Positions 56,183 through 64,000 of a stretch of 64,000 nucleotides of DNA are shown here, piece after piece (the first letter of the stretch is position 1; every line of letters starts with the position of its first letter). The notes beneath the pieces are model-generated. The model did not search any database. It was not told the DNA's origin and saw only the letters and a program-made list of their open reading frames with translations. The translations under genes were made by a program, and so were the position numbers. Source of the DNA: Hemerocallis citrina. Lineage: Eukaryota > Streptophyta > Magnoliopsida > Asparagales > Asphodelaceae. The stretch lies in assembly GCA_017893485.1 (NCBI GenBank), contig CM030366.1, positions 184,247,947 to 184,311,946 on the forward strand, in the 5' to 3' direction.

Positions 56183-59100
56183 ATGAAGAAGGGAGAGGAG
56201 CAACAAGCAAGGTCTCTGTTTGGGATTTCACTTAGTGACAAACCCAAGTGGCAACAGTTCCTCATTTGCTCTTCTGGCTTCTTCTTTGGCTATCTTGTTA
56301 ATGGCATTTGTGAGGTATACCATCACTCTCTGGGGTTTTTTTTTTTTTTTTGTTATTTTTAACAAGCAAATAACGAAATGTGTTTTTCTTCTTACCACAT
56401 GCAATATCAATTTTAATCAAAATTGCTATCTGGGTTATTCCCCTATGCATGCACTAGCAAGCCTCTGGTTTCTCCTTAAGAATTCTTTTTGTTTGTGCCC
56501 ATTTTGCAGGAATATGTCTATAATCGCTTGAAATTCAGGTGAGGTGCCAGTTTGTATAATTAGATGGGCAAGCAATTTATCTGATTTCGGATATTGGGTT
56601 TGATGTTTTCATGTATATTTCTTCTCCCTTGTGATTGCAGTTATGGTTGGTACTTCACATTCGTGCAAGGGTTTGTGTATTTAGGGTTGATATACCTGCA
56701 AGGCTTCTCGACGAAACAAATGGTGAACCCATGGAAGATGTATGTTAGGCTTTCGGCCGTTCTGATGGGATCTCATGGCCTCACCAAAGGCTCATTGGCT
56801 TTCCTTAACTACCCTGCTCAGCTCATGTTCAAATCAACCAAGGTCATTCGTCTAACCTTTTTCCATCTTTTCTTAAACTTATTGAAGAAAACTTTCAAAA
56901 AGTGAGAATATATAGTAGTGAAATCACATTGGTTTGTTCTTTCCTTGGATGATCAACTACATGCATTTTAATTTGCGTACCTAGATCGAATATTTTGTCC
57001 CGAATTTTCGAAATGGATCGTATCTTTAGCTATTGGAAGTAAAATGTACTAAAAAGAACCACTAAATTCATGGAAAACTAAATGTGAACCACACATGGCT
57101 TAATTTTTTGAATAAATTTTGAACCCTTAGTTCTTGATTGTTAGTCTATCCACGAAAGTGATTTTTATCCTACTCGATAGAAGGATTGGACCAGTGTATA
57201 CATTGATAAAAATATCTTTGAACAATATACTTGTTACTATCATTACAAGATGTCCTTTCGTTGCATCAATATAATCAGATATCTTTCTGTAAATATTCCT
57301 TACGATTAGCAATTGGATATATACATTAGCATCACTTTGGTACTCTATCGTTTCCTCCGTTTTGAAGTATAAGGTGGGAAACTATTTATCGCTACAATAC
57401 GCCCCTAACGCAAGGGAAATAAAAGGATGGCAGAATTTGTTTTTTTCTTATTGATAGAAATTTGGAAAAGTTGTGAAAGGGGAATTTTCTTTTGTTTCTT
57501 TCTCATTCTATTTTCTTTTCTGTCATCTCACTTCATGTTGACCCCATAACCAGCTTTACTGTTACTTTGCTTTAGCAATGAGAATTAACTTCCATAAAAA
57601 TGAAGTTGAATAAAGTTCTAATTGAATTTTATGAGTCCAGTATTCAATTTTAGATAATGTTTTCTGATATGTAACACATAACCTTGTCAAGACTGCATAT
57701 GATTCGAACAAAGCAATCTTTTTTACTTAATGTTGATGAAACTTTGAACCTATACCTCATTTGATACAGAAAATGATAGAAAGGAATTGCATTCATATAA
57801 GGAATTGCATTCATATCTCTTTCTTTGGTGCTATCAATTACATCCTGTCATTTTCTAGTCACAAACTAAACATCAATTGGTACAAGTGGTCATAGTGATA
57901 AGAGTTGCTCAATTTGCATTTTATTTTTGTTGTCTTCTATCTAAATTCATAACAATGATTGAGTGCTCAATGGCTTGAATTTGTGACCTCTGTTAACAAA
58001 TGTCATGCTTTCATGCCACACTAAAGTTCCTCTTGTTTTTAAACAAAACATTATGTTAATTACTAGAGGTCTCTTAGTATCCAACATATGTGAATTTCAC
58101 TATCGTTATTAGTTGGTTAGAGAGATTTTTATATATATTTTTTGGAGAATATATTCAAATTTCTCTTTTTTTGGGTATGAACTGAGCTTTTTAATGCGAT
58201 GAGTTTAGGTTTTGCCTGTGATGGTAATGGGGGCATTCATCCCTGGTCTTAGAAGGAAATATCCAGCACATGAATACATTTCGGCGGTGCTTCTTGTAGT
58301 AGGTCTGATCCTCTTCACCCTGGCAGATGCCCAAACATCACCCAATTTTAGTGTCATTGGCGTAGTGATGGTGACTGGTGCTCTAGTCATGGATTCCTTT
58401 CTCGGCAACCTACAAGAGGCAATCTTTACCATGAATCCGGAAACGACTCAGGTGATTCAGTAGTTTTTTTGTTTTCTAAACTAGGTAGCTTTTTTTTTTA
58501 TAAAAGTATTAGATTGGCAAGTGGCTAATCTATATGGCTTTGTCATTAATAAAAATAACAAAATGTCCTTCAACGGGAAAAAAGAAATCTTAACTGAAAA
58601 ATATCAAACATACTTACAAACATCAATGGCTAAAATGTCTTATCCCTCTGACTCGAAATTATTGCAAATAATTGTACAAAAGTTTTTTATTTTCTTTTTT
58701 CCCTCCATTTTTGTAAGCACATCCTCTAATCCGACTAATTTTATGAGATTCACCAAGTTCTAAGTTGCTCTAGCTATTTCTTTCTTAATTTTTCTTGTTA
58801 CTTTCCCCATATTTGGTTCAAAATATTCTGTATTAATTGTGAGATCCTTTGTTGATTCAGATGGAGATGCTGTTTTGCTCAACCGTAGTTGGGCTGCCTA
58901 TGTTGATTCCGCCCATGATTCTGACCGGAGAATTGTCCAAGGCTTGGAATTCCTGCTCCCAGGTAATATCATTTATGTTAGTTAATTATTCTTTTTATAT
59001 AGGTGTCAAAATGAAAGTATGAAACCTATCTGCATCACTCACCAAAAGCTTGAAATCTGTTGATATTTTTAGTCATTTAAGTAATATGTTATAAAACTTC

Positions 59101-61134
59101 AAACTTTTCACAGGATTGCATATTAGTTTGAGTAAAGGATTTTGTATTTTCTAGATGTCTGAAATTTAATTAGGAAGCGATTTTCAAAATATAAAATATA
59201 TTATACTTTTTTTATATGTATTGGAAAAGAATGGCGATTTATTCATGTGGAGCATCCATTAACAAGAAAAAAGCAAAAAATCAGAAATATCGACAAATCC
59301 TTGCCTTGAGTAGTTCAAGGAAACGAAAGATCTCTTCTCAAATTTCTTACTATATATATCGAATTTAAATATCAGAATAGCCAATATAGTCATGATTCAA
59401 CAATAATCGGGTCAGGTCGGTATTCAATAATAGGGTTTCTGTGTGTGCCTGTGTGTGGAGCTAGGAGTTTGTGGTGTAATTTTCAACTAAGAAGTAGTTT
59501 TCAGTGTGGAGTTATATGCACCTTGTGATCTTCAGCCATACAAATTAGCATTTTAGAACTTGATAAACATAAAGCATCACTCAGCCATGCATTTAGTTGT
59601 CAGTCACTTGGTCATGTAAACATCACGTTTACCTCCTGTCCCATTCAACTTGTCTATTATTGTCTATTATTGGGGTAGTATGTGAAATTGTTCCAATCGG
59701 GCTCTCATGCAATTCTATGTGAATTTATGCAGCATCTTTATGTTTATGCGGTGCTGGTGTTTGAAGCAATGGCGACGTTTGTGGGCCAGGTGTCTGTCCT
59801 CTCCCTAATCGCAATATTTGGGGCAGCAACAACAGCCATGGTATGTGTCCCTTGCAAAGTCTCTTTGGATTAAAAATGTAGAAGGAGGAAGTAAAATTTA
59901 TTTAGTCCTTCCACCGAAAAGCAGAATATGGTTATGATGCCGATGCAACTTATGTTTCACAACATGCTTGTCTGAGCAATTAATACAAGTGGTACTAAAA
60001 TCAAAGCTAGTAACTAGTTATATAAGCTGTCCGGCTTGCATTGCTTTGAGATGCGTGTATGTTCTACCTGAGTCTATTTTTGTCTGTTTGAGGCAGCTCG
60101 TCTCCCAGCAAGCTTTTCAAAGCAATACAAGTGGTGCTGGAAGTGATGCAAGTAGTATGAGATGCAGACTTGAATGCTTTGAGATGTGTTAGAGGAGAAG
60201 TGAGCTACATTTTTATTTTATTTTATTTTATTTTATTTTGATAGGAAGGAGATGTGAGCTACATAAACGTCAAGTACGAGTGAACAAGAGGTTGAGGCAG
60301 GCCCGGCCCACTGTTGATGCAGGTGATGCATTTGCATCAGGCCTCCAAAATTTAAAAAAAAAACAGATCATAAAGGAGGCCCCCGTTTTCAAAAAACTAT
60401 ATAGGAACTGGTTTGTACTATGCTCTTAAAATGAGATTATATTGAGATAGGCAATGGTAATTGTTTGATCCCTTAAGCTACCAAAAAAAAGGGGCCCCCG
60501 TTTTTAGGAAAAAAAAATATTTTGAAATGTGTATATGTGGGGGTATATGTGAAAAAAATTCTAAAACATGAATCTTTTTTTTTGGGCATATGTGGGACCC
60601 CTTTTGAGAGTTTGCTTCAGGCCCCTAAAATCCTAGGGCCGGCCCTGGGGTTGAGGTTATGTTCCCCTTCCATAAATGTGTGCTTGTAGTTTTCTATCGG
60701 ATCTAGCAAAACGATTAACAGAAGTTCTACTTTTGTACAATCAAATACAAAGATGTGGGTCCAATATAAGTTCCAATCTCTTATAGGTTCATATTCTCTC
60801 TTGTTAATACAACAAGTAATTCAAAATTGTAGTACAATTAGGAATAAATGGCGTTTGTTTCTCATTTAATTTCTCTCAAATTTATTTTTTTCATATATAG
60901 GTGACCACAGCGAGGAAAGCAGTCACACTTCTGCTATCGTACTTGATTTTTACGAAGCCTTTGACAGAGCAGCATGGCAGCGGACTGTTGCTCATTGCCA
61001 TGGGAATCGTTCTGAAACTTCTCCCAGATTGTAACAACCCAAGTTCTAATAAGGTTAAACATCAGGAGCAGCAGGAGCAGCATCAAGAACATGAAGAATC
61101 CCAGGAGGTACAAGAGAGGAGGCCCTTGGTCTAA
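56183..61134 (+). CDS. UTR2: UDP-galactose/UDP-glucose transporter UTR2/UTR4-like, complete
   Basis: Seven exons are 56183-56314, 56510-56538, 56641-56842, 58209-58451, 58861-58962, 59733-59840 and 60901-61134, all GT-AG, coding about 349 residues. The protein is a member of the SLC35B/HUT1-like nucleotide-sugar transporter family of the drug/metabolite transporter fold, with about ten membrane segments in ER or Golgi. Recognised blocks are [97 protein letters not shown] and [20 protein letters not shown]. The start is the ATG before [16 protein letters not shown], which fits the family; an earlier frame upstream is leader. The C-terminus is a Gln/Glu/His-rich tail ending RRPLV. Every exon joins in frame, so the gene looks functional. 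Exact substrate (UDP-Gal or UDP-Glc) is inferred from the family. Confidence 0.93.
56843..58208. other. Transporter intron 3
   Basis: A 1366-bp AT-rich intron with no exon or delimited transposon recognised. It ends in TTTAG at 58208. Confidence 0.6.
58963..59732. other. Transporter intron 5
   Basis: A 770-bp AT-rich intron. No feature recognised. Confidence 0.6.
60210..60240. repeat. (TTTTA)n microsatellite
   Basis: About six TTTTA units in transporter intron 6, about 60 bp before the hAT element. Confidence 0.9.
60298..60648. mobile_element. Non-autonomous hAT element in transporter intron 6
   Basis: The ends CAGGCCCGGCCC and GGGCCGGCCCTGG are inverted repeats of the same family as the element at 9672-10082. 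They are flanked by GGTTGAGG at 60290-60297 and 60649-60656, a perfect 8-bp duplication. The interior again has GGCCCCCGTTTT and AGGCCCCTAAAA blocks. No coding capacity. It lies 252 bp upstream of the exon 7 acceptor. Confidence 0.88.
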
Positions 61135-61793
61135 AGTTTTAACTAGAACGCAGAATCTGTCGTGAATCGTGAATACTGTTTCTTGTTTTGTGAAGACCTA
61201 AAAGTGAATTTAGGAATTTATTTTCTCAGAATGATGGTTTGTCAAATCTTGAAAAGTTGTGTGTAATCATTTTTGTTACCTGCCTCCACTTGTTTATATT
61301 CAGCTGCGAAATCATTGAACTTTGCTGTTTTTTGAGTTAAAAGTGACATAGGTCACACATTTCATTAATGAAAAATTAACGAAACCACAAAATAACTATA
61401 TTACATCTCTATGAATTGAACTTTGCTGTTAGTTGGACGATCATGTTTCCTGTGATGAAACTTATGCCCCTGTGACAAAGATGATCATTGTTGCAGCTGA
61501 TTTCAATGGCTGCACTCGTGCATTGTTTTGCGACTATCGTGAGCAGTTCAAGATGCTCGATTTTATCTTGGGGTTGGGTTTTTATTTTTATTTTTTTTGG
61601 GAATCTTCTAGTGCTCATTGTTGAATATATAGCTATACATTATAATTGGGGTAGATGTGGGTCTATGTTTGTGTTTGTGAATTGTACTTAGTTTGCGTAT
61701 TTGTATCAAGGTTATTTATTGCCTCATATTAACTGCTGATTAAAATTCATTTCATTTTTTGGACAAACATAACATGCTATGAAAGCCTTAGGT
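61135..61793. other. Transporter 3' UTR and flank
   Basis: Follows the TAA at 61132-61134. Short open frames at 61433-61691 have no domain. The transcript end cannot be fixed. Confidence 0.4.
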
Positions 61794-62643
61794 AGTGTTC
61801 TTTTTTTCCTCTTATAAGTGATCTTGTAAGATGTGGTCCACCTCTTACAAGAGTTTTTTTAGCGTTCTTTTTTTACCTCTTATAAGTGATTTTTTCCAAA
61901 ATCTCTTATAAGCCTAAAAGACTTCTAGTAGCCTCTTTCAAATTCTTATAAGTCTTCTATCACTTAAAAAGTCTATATTACCCCCAAAATTACCTTACTC
62001 TTTATTTTTCCTTTGCAGGTTATATAATCACAGCATAGCACGTAGCTGATTTTTTTTTTCCTTCCAAAGTGGAGTAAAGCTTACATATATAAGATATATA
62101 AGGTTGTGGGCTGATACAAATGAGATGATCGTATAATTAGGGAGAGGGAAAAGGCATTGGATATTTGGATGTGTATTAATGTGTCAGTTCTTGTACATAG
62201 AGATCAAAGTAACATTCTTGTCTAGAGGTTGTAGACAGTTGTCACATCTCACAAAGTCAGTTTCATTACCAAGTATTGAAATTTTTTTAGCTAACTCTGA
62301 AATGCCATCATTTCTACTAAATACATTCTCCCCATTCCTGGACAACCCGTCCTCGAGTAAAGAAGGATTCCTAGATTTCTTGTGGATGTGATTTTTTCTC
62401 ACTGTCAGCTTTGACATTTGGTTCTTTAACAATCAAATCTGTGTTGTTACTAGTATCTGCTCCCTTCTGCAATCAAAGCTGTGTTGTTACTAGTAGCTGA
62501 TGAATTTGATAGGCATCCAAAGTGATGCAATTGGGATAATATAGACTTTGGAGTAATATAGGCTCTTGTAAGAGGTGAAAAAAGAACAGAAATATCTTAT
62601 AAGAGGTTCTTATAAGAGGTTATTTTTATATAAAAAGAACACA
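61794..62643. mobile_element. Inverted-repeat element with TTATAAG ends
   Basis: The left end has GTGTTCTTTTTTTCCTC-TTATAAG, repeated once more at about 61861-61890. The right end has CTTATAAGAGG units and AAAAAGAACAC in reverse complement. Inside, a 40-bp unit (GCAATCAAA-CTGTGTTGTTACTAGTA) is duplicated at about 62428-62505. No clear target duplication was found, so limits are approximate and the superfamily is unknown. Confidence 0.5.
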
Positions 62644-62678
62644 TCAAAAAGAGGCTCTTAGAGCATCTCCAACCATGC

Positions 62679-63457
62679 TGATGCGGTTTATTTCTGGGAG
62701 ACGTGTGGATGCACCAGGTGTGAGTTCGGACTCAATTTGTAGTTGAAGGAGAAAGCTGCTCGTCTGACGACCCTAGGCTGACCGGGCGGAACCTGTGGCG
62801 ACCTCGGGGTGGTTCGGAGATCTGGTTCGGATCCGAGGTCTTGTGTACCTGCAGACGGTCCTGAAACACCGGGGTTTGTCCCGGTGGCGGACCCTCCGAC
62901 GATCTAGTCAGTCTCTGTGAGAGAGTAGCAATAACTAGGTGAATTTAAGTGGCAAAAGATTGATTACCTGAAAAGGTGGGTGAGGGTCTAGTATTTATAG
63001 AGAATCCCAACCGGGTTTGGATCCTCTTGGGGGCCGGGTCTAAACCCGAAAGCCCATGGGCCTGTCGTGGCAGAAGGCCCAGGGGGTTTAGGGCTGACGT
63101 GGCAATACCAGGAGTGGTATAGGGCTGACGTGGCAAAACCCTGAGCGGTATAGAGCTGACATGGCTGATCGTGGGTCCTCTGAGCCTCTGGGAGAATCGG
63201 AGGGCCTAGGCTGTGCCAGGTCATCCCCCTGCTTCGCCAGAGAGGGGGGGCGGCTCATGGGGCTGTCACGGATCGGAGACCGAGGGCCACTGAGGCTCGT
63301 CGGATACGAGGAGGTCGGCTCTGGGGGGGGTGCAATTGAGGTTCGGCGCCGACCCTGTAATGGTTCGAAGCCGAGCTAGATTGCTATTTTTACCTTTCTT
63401 GAGTGAGAGTTGTATTGGGCCCTGGTTGGGCCCGCAGGCCATTTTTACCCTACCACA
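62679..63457 (-). repeat. Solo LTR (779 bp) with TSD CATGC
   Basis: It begins TGATGCGGTTTATTTC and ends TACCACA, flanked by CATGC at 62674-62678 and 63458-63462. Read on the minus strand it starts TGTGGTAGGGTAAAAATGG and contains a TATA-like CTATAAATAC (62991-63000), so the element lay in minus orientation. It is GC-rich compared with its surroundings. No internal region remains. Confidence 0.8.
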
Positions 63458-63626
63458 CATGCTAGCTATTTTAACTGGCTAGAATAGCCAGAATGGAGAG
63501 CAATTGGATAATTTGGCTAGCCAAAAAAATTTCCACTCCATCCATACTAGCTATTTTAGATAATTATAGATATTTTAAAGCCCAAAAAATACCAATCCAG
63601 ATTAAATGAAATCCAATCCAGATTAA

Positions 63627-63780
63627 AAATCAAAATTAGTAAAAAATCCAGATCGCAAATCATAAAAATCAAAATTAGTAAAAAAATCCAGATCGCAAAT
63701 CATAAAAAACAAAATTAGTAAAAAATCCAGATCGCAAATCATAAAAATCAAAATTAGTAAAAAAATTAGTAAATATGGAA
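63627..63780. repeat. AT-rich tandem repeat, period about 44-55 bp
   Basis: About three and a half units of AAAATCCAGATCGCAAATCA followed by TAAAAATCAAAATTAGTAA. Related CCAGATCGCAATACAA and CGCGATTTTTTT units continue to about 63940 in degenerate form. Confidence 0.8.
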
Positions 63781-64000
63781 ATAAATCCAATCCAGATCGC
63801 AATACAATTTTTTCGTGATTTTTTTTCTCCAGATCGCAATACAATCTAATCGCGATTTTTTTTTCTCCGCGAAATAAATCCAATCCAATCACGATTTTTT
63901 TCTCTCCGCGAAATCAAATCCAGATCGCACATTTCTCCGTGATTTTCTTTTTTTTGAGTTTGGCGAGTGCTTTAGCGAGCAATACAAACTCGCCAGATCT

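Larger units (their letters stand above)
62661..64000. mobile_element. MITE-like element split by a solo LTR, runs off the window
   Basis: GAGCATCTCCAACCATGC at 62661 after TTA is a Tourist-like terminus. It continues at 63463 with TAGCTATTTTAACTGGCTAG once the solo LTR and one CATGC copy are removed. The right end is not in the window. It contains AT-rich tandem repeats from about 63600 on. Confidence 0.45.

Noticed and set aside
1..64000. CRISPR array, bacterial operon or contaminant
   Set aside because: No regularly spaced short repeats; genes have plant introns and protein families; transposons are plant types.

Overview
This is plant nuclear DNA, most likely from a eudicot. Three genes have intron-exon structures and proteins typical of flowering plants. 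They sit in AT-rich DNA crowded with Helitrons, hAT, Mutator-like and Harbinger elements, L1-type LINEs, and Copia and Gypsy-type LTR retrotransposons. I see no bacterial-style genes and no CRISPR array. The species cannot be fixed from the sequence alone.

Host genes, all on the + strand. (1) Positions 585-8182 hold the 3' part of an ALKBH10B-like 2-oxoglutarate/Fe(II) RNA demethylase gene, whose start lies outside the window. One intron has grown to 6.56 kb. (2) Positions 21670-40066 hold a complete five-exon PGAP3/Per1-like gene for GPI-anchor lipid remodelling, with a 15.5 kb first intron. (3) Positions 56183-61134 hold a complete seven-exon UTR2/UTR4-like nucleotide-sugar transporter gene. 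The three genes look independent and form no operon or pathway. PGAP3 and the transporter both act in the secretory pathway.

Layout. 1-9.3 kb: the ALKBH10B tail with a Helitron and a foldback element in its big intron, and a 56-bp piece of plastid tRNA-Val(GAC) downstream. 9.4-11.0 kb: a chain of small Helitrons broken by a hAT element. 12.0-15.2 kb: a decayed LINE next to the LTR end of a Copia element. 15.4-18.9 kb: a long inverted repeat and four more Helitrons. 19.3-21.2 kb: a 5'-truncated LINE with a 16-bp target duplication, just upstream of PGAP3. 24.9-36.0 kb, inside PGAP3 intron 1: a complete Gypsy-type element that carries gag but no visible pol, with TSD TCTAT. One of its LTRs is broken by a Helitron carrying exon-like pieces, the other by a hAT MITE. 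40.8-44.4 kb: a nearly complete Harbinger transposon with an intact ORF1 and a transposase broken by two stop codons. 45.6-52.4 kb: a Copia fragment, a MITE and a 2.8 kb solo LTR. 52.4-54.6 kb: a second LINE of the same family. 61.8-64 kb: an inverted-repeat element, then a MITE-like unit split by another solo LTR.

The transposon boundaries are supported by target site duplications read directly: 16 and 17 bp for LINEs, 5 bp for three LTR insertions, 8-9 bp for hAT and MULE elements, TTA for Harbinger, and A|T junctions for Helitrons. Family names for the host proteins rest on recognised motifs and remembered family architecture, not on a search.
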